Assembly: GCF_013185065.1 (NCBI RefSeq)
Contig: NZ_JAAVTO010000002.1
Coordinates: 1-64,000, forward strand
Source of the DNA: Adlercreutzia sp. ZJ473
GTDB taxonomy: Bacteria; Actinomycetota; Coriobacteriia; Coriobacteriales; Eggerthellaceae
Length of the DNA: 64,000 bases
Reading direction: 5' to 3'
Shown piece after piece: positions 1 through 8,262 of this stretch. The notes beneath the pieces are model-generated. The model had not been told where the DNA came from. It made no database searches and saw nothing but the letters and a program-made list of their open reading frames with translations. The position numbers and the translations under genes were made by a program. How positions within the stretch are numbered: the stretch's first letter is position 1; every line of letters begins with the position of its first letter.

Positions 1-12
1 TTCTCCGTTCAT
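1..12 (-). CDS. possible start of a gene leaving the window (partial)
   Basis: Read on the minus strand, an ATG at position 12 follows a purine-rich AGGAAAG tract at ribosome-binding distance. Only four codons lie inside the window, so nothing can be said about the product. It would be divergent from the ietAS pair. The call rests only on the start codon and upstream tract. Confidence 0.25.
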
Positions 13-483
13 GGCTCTTTCCTGTCTTCTGTGGATGGCAAGGTTTGGCGACTGGACACCATAGCTGGAAAGGGTCATTTTGTGTATTGCGGCGGGCGCT
101 CGGGCCAAAGGGCCCTCACGTCCGCCGGGGGCTTGCGCCCCGTCCCGGTTCCGGACTAACCGCAACTGTTGCGCCTGGTCTGGAAGTTTGCGGTTAGCGT
201 TGCGATGAGTATGAAAAATTTCGTTTCTTGTATCTAGGCTATGCTGCTGTCAAAGTGCGCAAGAAATTGTACGTTACCCGTGGACGTGGCTGAGTCTACG
301 AGGTTTAATCGCAGGTAAGAGCTTGTTTAGTGCATTTGTGACTGCGCCTTAGCCTATCGCTATAGGGCGAGTAACCTGTGCGCATTTCCCGAAGGTCAAG
401 TTAAAACTATGGTCATGCACACAAAATCGCCATATAATTCAAGGACACGAGAGGTGTGATTTCGAAGGGAGGATGTGAGACTT
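13..483. other. structured intergenic region upstream of ietAS
   Basis: No gene is seen. The stretch holds a GC-rich foldback around 91-130 and a perfect 10-bp inverted repeat (CTAACCGCAA at 156-165 with TTGCGGTTAG at 188-197). It also holds one copy of a repeated motif (246-274, core GTGCGCAAGAAATTGTACG) that recurs at 28356 and, diverged, at 38191. A TTTGTGAC...TTAGCCTAT segment at 335-357 resembles one just after ietS at 3916-3938. The ietAS promoter probably lies in the last 100 bases. Confidence 0.5.
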
Positions 484-1446
484 ATGGCTACAAATGACCA
501 GGCAAAGCAGCTCGCCAAAGCTCACTACTCCGGCGATGACGATGCATTCAGGTCGTGCCTATTGCAAATAGCAGCTTATGAAGCTAAGCGTGGACACGTC
601 CAAGCTGCAAGGGAATTCAAAGCCCTTGCCGAGCAGCAGCGACAAAAGGCGAAGATAGTTAACCTCACGCAAGTAGAAGGCCTTTTTCAGGTTGCCTATC
701 CCACGACATCCTTGAACAGGCTCATCGTTTCCGATGCGCTTATGGCCAAGTTGCAGCGCGTCATTGACGAATATCGCCAACGTGGCAAGCTTGCCGACTA
801 CGGATATGCCAACAGGCGGCGAATCCTCCTTGAAGGTGCTCCAGGTACGGGGAAGACCATGACGGCAGCCGTTATCGCAGCCGAGTTGTCTTTGCCGCTG
901 TTCACGGTTCAGATGGACAAGCTCATTACCAAATACATGGGTGAGACGAGCGTCAAACTCCGTCAGATATTCAGCGCCATCGAGCGCAATGTGGGCGTAT
1001 ATCTCTTTGACGAATTTGACGCTATTGGGGCGGATCGCAACCTCGATAACGAGGTTGGCGAGATGAGGCGCATCCTCAACTCGTTCTTGCAGTTCATCGA
1101 AAGCGATAGCTCAGATAGTATTATCATCGCCGCCACAAACAATAGGCAGATGTTGGATCATGCCCTATTTCGCAGGTTTGATGACGTGCTTCATTATGAG
1201 CTGCCCACAACCGAAGAGGCTAAGCACATCATCGACTCTGTTATCGGCGGCTACGATACAACTTTCTATGCCTCCGACGAGCTTGCCGAGAAGGCATCCT
1301 TGCTGTGTCAGGCGGAGATTGTGCAGGTGTGCAACGATGCCATCAAGGGTTCATTGCTCTCTAGTGAGCCTGTAACTGAGGATATACTCTCTGCGCTCCT
1401 TGGTGAGCGGCTTGATGTTTACAAAGTCGACCAGAAGGTTAGCTAG
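484..1446 (+). CDS. ietA: AAA-family ATPase, IetA-like (ietAS defense pair)
   Basis: About 320 aa. Walker A is GAPGTGKT near residues 118-125, Walker B is LFDEFD with Asp176/Glu177, and an arginine-finger region follows (FRRFD). The first 110 residues are helical and likely recognise a partner. An in-frame GTG at 475 lies only 2 nt from the GGGAGG motif (467-472), so the ATG at 484 is preferred. Three bases separate it from the subtilase gene, suggesting coupled translation. ATPase-subtilase pairs of this shape are known as ietAS, described first as a plasmid maintenance/incompatibility module and later as an anti-phage system (Gao 2020 set). That the ATPase controls the protease is family knowledge; activity here is inferred. 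Confidence 0.8.
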   Translation: MATNDQAKQLAKAHYSGDDDAFRSCLLQIAAYEAKRGHVQAAREFKALAEQQRQKAKIVNLTQVEGLFQVAYPTTSLNRLIVSDALMAKLQRVIDEYRQRGKLADYGYANRRRILLEGAPGTGKTMTAAVIAAELSLPLFTVQMDKLITKYMGETSVKLRQIFSAIERNVGVYLFDEFDAIGADRNLDNEVGEMRRILNSFLQFIESDSSDSIIIAATNNRQMLDHALFRRFDDVLHYELPTTEEAKHIIDSVIGGYDTTFYASDELAEKASLLCQAEIVQVCNDAIKGSLLSSEPVTEDILSALLGERLDVYKVDQKVS

Positions 1447-1449
1447 CCT

Positions 1450-3897
1450 ATGCTCCCAAATGTCTTTCTCGCCGATACTTCCGAATCGCGCCCTTACGAG
1501 CGGCCGAGCGGGGGTGGCGGCGAGGCCAAGCGTCCCGAGAGGGATAGAAAGGCGCATGCAGACAAGCTCGTGCGACAAATCGATGCGGCTATCGCGGAAG
1601 AGGATGAGGACGCTAAGGAACGCGGAGGTACCTATCTTCGATTCAACAGTTCCCCTCTTTTTCCACTCGATCCCGAAGCTTTCGAGAATCGCATCCATAA
1701 GGTCGTGCTTCTGCGCATGGATACCGACTTGGATACTGGCAGGATGTCGGCTACTGTATTCGTGCCGCGAGGGAAAGAGGGTTTCTTTCGCCAGAAGGTG
1801 ACGGATTATGCTGACGAATCGCAGGCAACGAGAGAGGGGCATCCACGTAATCAAGAATTCGTTGAGGATGTCGACGAAGTCTCCAAACCGACTGCGAAGT
1901 CCTTTTGGAGTGGAACGGCGGACGAGTACCCAGATGGGGTTGCCATATGGTGTGAGATCTGGATAAACACCTCTCAGACTTCTGCCGAAGATGCCCTTGG
2001 CAAGTTCGCAGCGTACTGCGACGGTCGCAATGTCCAACAATCGGCTGATTACCTCATCTTTCCGGAGTGCGTTGTCGTCATGGCAAAGCTCGACGGTAAA
2101 AGCATTGAAGAAATGCTTCGCGAGATAGGGGCTGTTTCGGAGATTCGACGGGCCGCTGAGCCGACATCAACCTTTGTCAATGCGGACGCGCGCTTTCAGA
2201 AAGAGCTCGTCGACGATCTTGTTGGGCGTTTGACCATTGATGCTACCGAAACGTCCATCTGCGTCCTAGACACAGGGGTTAACGCTAGCCACCCGTTGTT
2301 GGTGCCGGCGGTGAAGGATGGCACTGTGATTTCGGCCCGTAGCGGATGGCCCTCGTCCGATGCAGACGGACATGGGACCAGCATGGCGGGCATTGCGCTC
2401 TACAACGACTTGAAGGCATCGGTATTAGGCCAAGGGCCAGTGAGCGTAGGGCACCATATAGAGTCCGTAAGAATCTTTCCCCCTTCTGGCGCAAACGAAC
2501 AGAGCATGTACGGCGTCATAACGCGAGATGCAGTCAGCGAGATTGAGATAGCGCAGCCAGCCTCCAATAGGGTTTTCTGTATGGCAGTAACAGATGACGG
2601 CGGCATCACTGATGGTTCGCCGACTTCTTGGTCAGCAGAAGTCGATAAGTTAGCGGCTGCGGTCGGTGAAAATGAGGAGGACAAACGGCTCCTGCTTGTA
2701 AGCGCCGGTAACGTAGATACGAATGAGTTTCGTGCCGTACCCTACCCTGGAACAAACCTGACTTCAGCGGTGGAGAGTCCTGCGCAGGCGTGGAATGCAC
2801 TAACGGTCGGCGCGTATTCAGATGACGTGATGACGAATGAGGCTGGACTCGAAGGCTTTTCGGGAATGGCTGAGAAGGGTGGCCTCTGCCCGTATAGCCG
2901 AACGTCGCACATTTGGGACGACATGTGGCCGATAAAACCAGAGATTTGTTGCGATGGTGGGAATCTCGCCACTAACGGTTTCAACTGGATAGACAGCCTA
3001 GACATGAGCAAGCTGAGCACCAGTAATGACTTGCCCTCAAGCTATTTCACGAGCATTAGGGCAACGAGTTCAGCGACAGCCCAAGCGTCTTGGATGGCGG
3101 CACGTATCATGGATGCCCATCCAGGGATTTGGCCCGAAACCGTGCGCGCCCTTCTTGTGCATTCGGCACGATGGACTGACGCGATGAGGCGGCAGTTTCT
3201 CCCTGAGCACGATACAATGAAGGGACCTAGACGCGATCTTCTACGAACGTGCGGATGGGGTATTCCGAACATCGACTATGCGCTTGGTTCGCTTGACAAT
3301 CGGGTTAACCTCATCATCCAGGGCGAGATCCAGCCATTCAAGGAAGATGGAACCTGCAATGAGATGCGTGTGCACGAGCTCCCCTGGCCAAAGGAAGAGC
3401 TCCTCGGGCTTAGTGAGAAAGAAGTTGAGCTGAGGGTAACGCTCTCGTATTTCATTGAGCCAAACCCTGGCGAACGCGGCTGGACAGACAAGTTCCAATA
3501 CCAATCGTGCGGGCTGAGGTTCCAGGTAATCGGCAAGAATCAAGACTACGACGAGTTTCTCGGATTCGTTAGCAAGAAGATGCGTGATGGCGGGACAGAC
3601 TATGCCAGAGGCTCGGCTTCAAGCGAGTGGTATCTTGGTCAAGATAATCGCGACGCAGGTTCCATACACAGTGATTTCAAGCGAATAAGTGCAGCCGATC
3701 TTTGTGATGCTCGATATGTGGCCGTATATCCCGTAGGAGGCTGGTGGAAGATGCTCAAGTCTCTCGGGAAGCGCACAGAAAAGCTGCGCTATGCACTTGT
3801 TGTTTCGATTGACTCAGCGGAAGTTGAAGCTAATCTCTACAACGAGATTGTTGCGAAAATCAAGATCCCGACCGAGACAACGATACCTACGCCATAG
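1450..3897 (+). CDS. ietS: S8 subtilisin-like protease, IetS-like effector
   Basis: 815 aa with an S8 catalytic set: Asp274 (LDTG), His308 (DGHGTS), oxyanion Asn421 (SAGN) and Ser540 in ATSSATA, where the usual GTSxA glycine is replaced by alanine. The N-terminal 260 residues and the C-terminal 200 residues lie outside the protease fold and probably carry regulatory and target-binding parts. There is no signal peptide, so it should act in the cytoplasm. It directly follows the AAA ATPase, matching the two-gene ietAS architecture. The likely role is a latent protease triggered on phage infection or plasmid loss. A housekeeping subtilase is less likely given the partner and the intracellular location. 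Confidence 0.8.
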   Translation: MLPNVFLADTSESRPYERPSGGGGEAKRPERDRKAHADKLVRQIDAAIAEEDEDAKERGGTYLRFNSSPLFPLDPEAFENRIHKVVLLRMDTDLDTGRMSATVFVPRGKEGFFRQKVTDYADESQATREGHPRNQEFVEDVDEVSKPTAKSFWSGTADEYPDGVAIWCEIWINTSQTSAEDALGKFAAYCDGRNVQQSADYLIFPECVVVMAKLDGKSIEEMLREIGAVSEIRRAAEPTSTFVNADARFQKELVDDLVGRLTIDATETSICVLDTGVNASHPLLVPAVKDGTVISARSGWPSSDADGHGTSMAGIALYNDLKASVLGQGPVSVGHHIESVRIFPPSGANEQSMYGVITRDAVSEIEIAQPASNRVFCMAVTDDGGITDGSPTSWSAEVDKLAAAVGENEEDKRLLLVSAGNVDTNEFRAVPYPGTNLTSAVESPAQAWNALTVGAYSDDVMTNEAGLEGFSGMAEKGGLCPYSRTSHIWDDMWPIKPEICCDGGNLATNGFNWIDSLDMSKLSTSNDLPSSYFTSIRATSSATAQASWMAARIMDAHPGIWPETVRALLVHSARWTDAMRRQFLPEHDTMKGPRRDLLRTCGWGIPNIDYALGSLDNRVNLIIQGEIQPFKEDGTCNEMRVHELPWPKEELLGLSEKEVELRVTLSYFIEPNPGERGWTDKFQYQSCGLRFQVIGKNQDYDEFLGFVSKKMRDGGTDYARGSASSEWYLGQDNRDAGSIHSDFKRISAADLCDARYVAVYPVGGWWKMLKSLGKRTEKLRYALVVSIDSAEVEANLYNEIVAKIKIPTETTIPTP

Positions 3898-4261
3898 CCT
3901 GAATCGTTGAGTGACTTTGTGACGGCCCTTTAGCCTATTTGCAGGTTGAGGGGCCGAACTGTTTATCAGCCACGATACGAAAGGTGGTCGAAATGGCAGG
4001 TGATACACATGACGCAGAGGCACAAGAAGAGCCGCAAGCAAGTCGTCTTTGGTCAGGTTGTTTGAAGCGCAAAGCGCTATATAGGCTTGAAATCTTCATG
4101 CGTGCCTCCGGCTATATAGAGCGTTGACCTTCCTTTTTTGTCATTTATGAAATAAAATTACTTAAAAAATTGAATATATTATTTAAATATACGCAATAAA
4201 CGACTATATTATAGGAAATGAGATATTTTAACGGTAGCTTTCAAAAGTATAGGGGGTAGCA
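3898..4261. other. intergenic region after ietS, hairpin then AT-rich tract
   Basis: Just after ietS, GGCCCT and AGGGGCC (about 3923-3956) can pair into a terminator-like stem. A 44-codon reading frame (3993-4127) is listed separately. From about 4136 to 4215 the sequence is very AT-rich, unlike its surroundings, and includes TATTAT near 4207, a plausible -10 box for the gene at 4262. Confidence 0.45.
3993..4127 (+). CDS. possible small protein, 44 aa
   Basis: An ATG at 3993 follows AAAGGTGG at a good distance. The peptide is acidic at the start (DTHDAEAQEEPQ) and basic later, ending in SGYIER. No family is recognised and there is no conserved neighbour to support it. It could be a remnant or chance. 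Confidence 0.25.
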   Translation: MAGDTHDAEAQEEPQASRLWSGCLKRKALYRLEIFMRASGYIER

Positions 4262-4765
4262 ATGAAGACGTTTACTTCCGCTAGCGCAGCTAAGTACTTG
4301 AAGAGCCTTCAGGATAAAAAGGATCATCTCGTCAGCATAGAGAAGAGCAGCTGCGTGTATCAGCTCGCTCCAGGCGAGGAAGCTGATCCTCCCGAGTACG
4401 ACTATGAGGCTATGCGTCGCGAAATCGCGGAGATTGACGACCAGATGAGGGCTGTTCGCCACGCCCTGCACGTGTTCAACGCCAACGAGGTACTACCCGA
4501 GAGCGGCATAACCATCGATGAGGCGCTTATCCTGCTTGCCCAGTTGGGTGGCGAGAAAGGTCGTCTTTTCACTATGCGCTCACGGCAGTCTAAGGAGCGT
4601 GTGTCTAGCGGGTACTTCCGCAGCGACTCCATCGAGTACCGCTTCGCAAATTACGACTTGGCCAAGGCGGAGAAAGACTACCTCGAGGTGTCAGAACGGG
4701 TTTCAAATCTTCAACTCGAGCTGGATCTGTGCAATCAGACGCGAATTTTCGATGTTGACGTGTAG
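4262..4765 (+). CDS. DIP1984/septicolysin-like coiled protein
   Basis: 167 aa, rich in charged helices, with heptad-like stretches near residues 40-70 and 115-155 and no membrane segment. The pattern of an EIAEIDDQM helix, a GITIDEALILLAQL segment and an LQLELDLCNQT segment near the C-terminus resembles the small DIP1984/septicolysin-like family found in many Gram-positive genomes. The molecular function of that family is not established. The start ATG follows a G-rich ribosome-binding tract (GGGGG). It stands alone between the ietAS pair and an orphan antitoxin, in an AT-rich setting suggesting horizontal arrival. Confidence 0.5.
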   Translation: MKTFTSASAAKYLKSLQDKKDHLVSIEKSSCVYQLAPGEEADPPEYDYEAMRREIAEIDDQMRAVRHALHVFNANEVLPESGITIDEALILLAQLGGEKGRLFTMRSRQSKERVSSGYFRSDSIEYRFANYDLAKAEKDYLEVSERVSNLQLELDLCNQTRIFDVDV

Positions 4766-4862
4766 GATCGCTTTCCGAGTACAGGCGATCACTCTTTGAC
4801 GAGAGTACGCAAACTCCTTCACGCGTTGTTGTATAACGTTGGCGTTGATCGTGGTTTCGTAG

Positions 4863-5039
4863 TCTTTTGTGGGTTGGGGCAAGCCGTTACGGTACATTGG
4901 AAAAGTTGATTTTCCGCCTCTTCTCGCCTGTGCTGAAAACTTCACGGTGCCGTTCAGGTATCGTGCAGCGCTGAAGTTCGGTTTCAGGCGCTACTGCTGG
5001 GAAGTGCCTGAGGAGCTGGGTAGTTCGACAAGAGCGTAG
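4863..5039 (+). pseudogene. possible C-terminal gene remnant
   Basis: An open frame of 58 codons without a start codon reads like real protein (for example GKPLRYIGKVDFPP and FRYRAALKFGFRRY) and ends at a stop that overlaps the 3' end of dinJ on the other strand. The upstream part is missing behind a stop at 4860. The family is not recognised. It is best viewed as debris from a rearrangement that may also have removed the toxin partner of dinJ. Confidence 0.2.
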
Positions 5040-5239
5040 CTAACGTTTGGCTTGCACGCTGATTCGTGAGACTTGCGAGGTTTGGTTGTCACCTCAAAGG
5101 GGATGCGGCCTTCGCGCACAGACTGACTTACGAAAATGTTAATGGCGGTGGTCAGGCTCATGCCAAGCTGGTCAAACAGGGTTTCTGCTTCCTTCTTTAG
5201 GCCCTCGTCCATTCGGACGGTAATGTTCACATTGGCCAC
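4991..5239 (-). CDS. dinJ: RelB/DinJ-type antitoxin, orphan
   Basis: 82 aa. The first 50 residues (NITVRMDEGLKKEAE, then LGMSLTTAINIFV) are a textbook DinJ ribbon-helix-helix DNA-binding and dimerisation domain. The GTG start follows GGGAGG at 5 nt. No YafQ/RelE-like toxin gene lies downstream, and the last 30 residues do not look like a normal DinJ toxin-binding tail, so the module is probably broken. Upstream, GTTAA-GCA-TTAAC beside a TATAAT box suggests autoregulation. It may still act as a repressor or as an antidote for a toxin encoded elsewhere. Confidence 0.75.
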   Translation of the reverse strand: MANVNITVRMDEGLKKEAETLFDQLGMSLTTAINIFVSQSVREGRIPFEVTTKPRKSHESACKPNVSYALVELPSSSGTSQQ

Positions 5240-5278
5240 GGTCGCCTCCCATGATAATCGTTTTGCTCGGGTGCATTC

Positions 5279-5306
5279 AGTTAATGCTTAACTCGTGCAT
5301 TATACC
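5279..5306 (-). promoter_or_regulatory. dinJ promoter and operator
   Basis: On the minus strand a TATAAT box lies at 5299-5304, followed by the dyad GTTAA-GCA-TTAAC and flanking TGCA half sites before the gene. DinJ/RelB proteins usually repress their own promoter by binding such dyads. This is an inference from position and symmetry. Confidence 0.45.
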
Positions 5307-5436
5307 CGTTCGCGTGCATCCCTTTGATCCCGGGCGGCAAGGATCGAAATGAATTGCGCGAATTGGAGAGGGCGTGGTCGACCGCCATGGAGATCGAGGT
5401 CTGTCTAAAGACGCCGTCCGTGAAAGAAGGTTTTGA

Positions 5437-7383
5437 TCAGGAGGCATCCTTGGCGTGGTTGCTCTGGGCGATGATCTCACCAAGCTTGCAGAGCAGGGAT
5501 TCGATCGTTGGAGAAACGCCGCCTTCACCCTTTTGAGGGGAGGGGAGCAGCTCCTCTATGCTTTTTGCGATATCCAGTGCCTCTTCGCTCATGGTGTAGT
5601 GGCTCATCGCCTCGAACAGGTCTTGCTGAACGATGCTGGACATCACGCTGGCTGCGTCTGCCATGAGTGCTGCGTGCGCAGGCGTAAGAGCAATCGTCAT
5701 CAGAAGGCCATCGCCTTCTCCCTCGCAGGAACACTGAATCGGGGGGAGCGATCCATGAATCCAAGGTCTGTCGAAGTCTCGCTCTATACCTCCCTCGGTG
5801 TTCTTGTGCCAAGCGCGGGCATGCCGAACAACCTGCAAGATATCGTATGCGGTTTGGCCTCGATCGTCGGTATGCTCGCTCCAGATGCCGTGGCTTGCCT
5901 CAAGGGGCATGTCGCTCAGCTCGGGGAGGATGAGCTTTCTCATGAGAAGCCAAGCCTTCTTGCGGGCGTTTTCCTTCAGGTTAAACTCGCTGAACGCCAA
6001 CGTCAGGTTTCGGAGCTCCCATTCGATGTGGTCATACTGCCCAACCCAGATGCGCGAATAGATATTGAGCGCACTCATCAAGATGCTCGCCTCGTCGTTG
6101 TCCAGGACAACCTCCGCTAATAGCGGCTTCGGGGCGGGTACCTTCATCCATTCGGCTTGTGCGATAACTGCTTCGGCATTCTCCTCGGGGAGGTGAATGC
6201 AGCTTATCACCTCTCTTCCAAAATGACTTTTGCCTTGGTGCCAGATGCTTTCGTTGAACGGCACGATGAACAGCTCGTCTTCACCCAAGAGGGCGCGGGC
6301 AACGTCATTCGCATCGGAAAGATAGGCGGGTGTTTCTGTTTTGTTCAGGTGATGCCAGATACGGGCCATGTCAGCGGAATGCCACGTGATAGATCCGAAA
6401 AGCGACAGCAGCCAGCCTGCTTCGTCGGGCCTGGGGTAGAGGTAAACACGAGAGATGCTCGAGCCGGCAAGAATCTCAAACGTATGGTTGAAGAAGTGAT
6501 CTCCGCTGTACAGTTCGCTGAAAGCTTCGGGAGAGCCTTGGTCCATGGTGAATATGACCTCATCGCGGGCATCCCCAAAACGCTCGTACCAAGCACGTCC
6601 GTCTTCTGGGGGAACTGCGCTCCATAACCCTTCTGAGTCGTTGTGGTAACCAGCGGCTATATAAGCGTCCTTCAGAATCCTGAAATAGTCGCGAGCGCAA
6701 AGGCTGGGAATGCGAGGGATGCTTTCCTTTGCCTGCTGTCTCTTCAGTTCCGCCGCAAGAGTTCGCGCCTCTTCGTCACCCATTTTCGCATCGTCGTAGC
6801 AGTTGTCCTTGCCGCATATCTCCCAATAGTCTGAACGCTTGATGAAACCATGCCGGCAGCGCATCGGAAGCTCTTTGCTCAGATATTCCTCGTAGTCTTC
6901 ACGACAAGCCTTTTCCAAGACGAGTCCGATGCTCGCACGCATTTTTTTGAGGGTTTTGTGAATGCGAGGATCATCCCAGACATCTTCCTTGCCTTTCGCC
7001 ACCTCTATTACAACTCGGTTGTCGATGATCAGAATCATCCAGTCGTCTTCGGCATTGGAGGTGGCTTCATGCCAGTACGTTTCGTCAGGAAAGCACTGCT
7101 GCCACTCTTCGAGGCGGCGAGTGTTGACCATTTCTGCCGGCTCATCATAGAACTCAGCGTAATCTCTGTACTCATCAAGCGTCAACCAATCATCTGGCTC
7201 TCCACGCTTGACGCAAAACCAAAGGCTGCGCACGCGAGAGTCTTTCTCTTTCGGAGGGAAAGACTCCATCATCCGAAGAATATCGCGAGCTGTGCGCCAG
7301 TCCGCTTCATGACCGAAGGGGTGATTTCCCAAACTGCGCCATTCGATGTTTTCGATGTCTGCTTCACAGAGATACGATATCAT
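5437..7383 (-). CDS. large hypothetical protein, unrecognised
   Basis: About 648 aa. The frame is open further upstream, but an ATG at 7383 preceded by AGGAG begins the sequence that looks like real protein, so the longer start is rejected. It is acidic and tryptophan-rich, with no membrane segment, signal peptide or nucleotide-binding motif that I can see. Sub-regions recall separate modules: a charged N-terminal 200 residues, a middle part with aromatic-rich strands, and a helical C-terminus. It lies 82 bp downstream of a P-loop protein on the same strand, probably in one transcription unit. I do not recognise the family. Confidence 0.6.
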   Translation of the reverse strand: MISYLCEADIENIEWRSLGNHPFGHEADWRTARDILRMMESFPPKEKDSRVRSLWFCVKRGEPDDWLTLDEYRDYAEFYDEPAEMVNTRRLEEWQQCFPDETYWHEATSNAEDDWMILIIDNRVVIEVAKGKEDVWDDPRIHKTLKKMRASIGLVLEKACREDYEEYLSKELPMRCRHGFIKRSDYWEICGKDNCYDDAKMGDEEARTLAAELKRQQAKESIPRIPSLCARDYFRILKDAYIAAGYHNDSEGLWSAVPPEDGRAWYERFGDARDEVIFTMDQGSPEAFSELYSGDHFFNHTFEILAGSSISRVYLYPRPDEAGWLLSLFGSITWHSADMARIWHHLNKTETPAYLSDANDVARALLGEDELFIVPFNESIWHQGKSHFGREVISCIHLPEENAEAVIAQAEWMKVPAPKPLLAEVVLDNDEASILMSALNIYSRIWVGQYDHIEWELRNLTLAFSEFNLKENARKKAWLLMRKLILPELSDMPLEASHGIWSEHTDDRGQTAYDILQVVRHARAWHKNTEGGIERDFDRPWIHGSLPPIQCSCEGEGDGLLMTIALTPAHAALMADAASVMSSIVQQDLFEAMSHYTMSEEALDIAKSIEELLPSPQKGEGGVSPTIESLLCKLGEIIAQSNHAKDAS

Positions 7384-7465
7384 AAGCGCTCCTGCTCTGG
7401 CTTTGTGGGCGTCTTTGTGGTGGATTGGGCTTTGCAGCTGTGCGGCTGTATGTCCACTCGCAAAA

Positions 7466-7972
7466 TTAGGGTGTCTGCTCTTTCGGCGGAAACAGCCGTT
7501 GGATATGCTGCGCCGACGTGAAGCCTTCCTCGATAGTAGGCACTTCGAACTCCTCGAGGTAGATCGCCAAAGCTGTCTTGGCATGCGGTGGGTCCGGATT
7601 GTCGGGGTGCGCCGCATTCCAGCTAGCCGCGTCGCTCTCGTCATAGCGAGCGTAGGTTTCCAAGTCTGGCAAGGAATAGAAGCAGCTGATTCGTGCATCT
7701 GGACGCACCGAGCGCACCGCATTGATGTACATGGTCCGGCGCTTGGCTTTCATGAGCGTATGCCGCAGAATGACTTTGCGATGCCGCTGCAGCGCCTCAA
7801 CAAGCTCTTTCTCGCAGATTAGGTAAGAGTCCCACACGGTGCAGCTGCGCTTTTGGATCTCGTGTAGGTCGATTACCTCGTAACCGAGCAGGTTCTCTCT
7901 TATGAACGTGAGCTTGCCCGAGCAGGGCGGGCCTATAACAAATACAACATCCTCGGCTTCGATGGCGTTCAT
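7466..7972 (-). CDS. P-loop nucleotide-binding protein
   Basis: About 168 aa. Near the N-terminus it has a Walker A-like motif, GPPCSGKLT, in which the residue after Lys is Leu and the usual Ser/Thr comes one later. This resembles small kinase-like or zeta-toxin-like P-loop proteins. ATG 7972 is preferred over an upstream GTG (7999) because GAAAAGAG sits at ribosome-binding distance from it. The C-terminus contains YLEEFEVPTIEEGF. It precedes the large unknown gene, with which it may form a two-gene module. The reaction cannot be assigned; nucleic-acid or sugar kinase activity is possible. Confidence 0.55.
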   Translation of the reverse strand: MNAIEAEDVVFVIGPPCSGKLTFIRENLLGYEVIDLHEIQKRSCTVWDSYLICEKELVEALQRHRKVILRHTLMKAKRRTMYINAVRSVRPDARISCFYSLPDLETYARYDESDAASWNAAHPDNPDPPHAKTALAIYLEEFEVPTIEEGFTSAQHIQRLFPPKEQTP

Positions 7973-7999
7973 GCTGTCTCTTTTCGTAGGCGAAGGCAC

Positions 8000-8262
8000 C
8001 GCCAGAGAATAGCCCGGTATCTTCGAAAGACGATAACTTACTAATTATCGTAATGATTATTACTTCAAATACAATAAAAGCTAATTAAATTTAAGTAAAT
8101 AATCATAATAATGCTCAGATAGTCTCAAAGGAACCCTTCTCCGCTTTTCGGATTGCAAGGAGCCGAAACCAACCTCCAGGATCTTTTTGTTGAAATACCT
8201 AGACGATATGCAAGAGGCCTGACGGGGCGGACGATTAATTGCAAACCAAACAAGATGCTCCA
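8000..8262. other. AT-rich intergenic spacer with inverted repeat
   Basis: No convincing gene. From 8040 to 8115 the DNA is strongly AT-rich and carries an imperfect 14-bp inverted repeat (AATGATTATTACTT against AAGTAAATAATCAT). It could hold the promoter of the P-loop gene or the terminator of the diguanylate cyclase on the minus strand. Confidence 0.35.
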
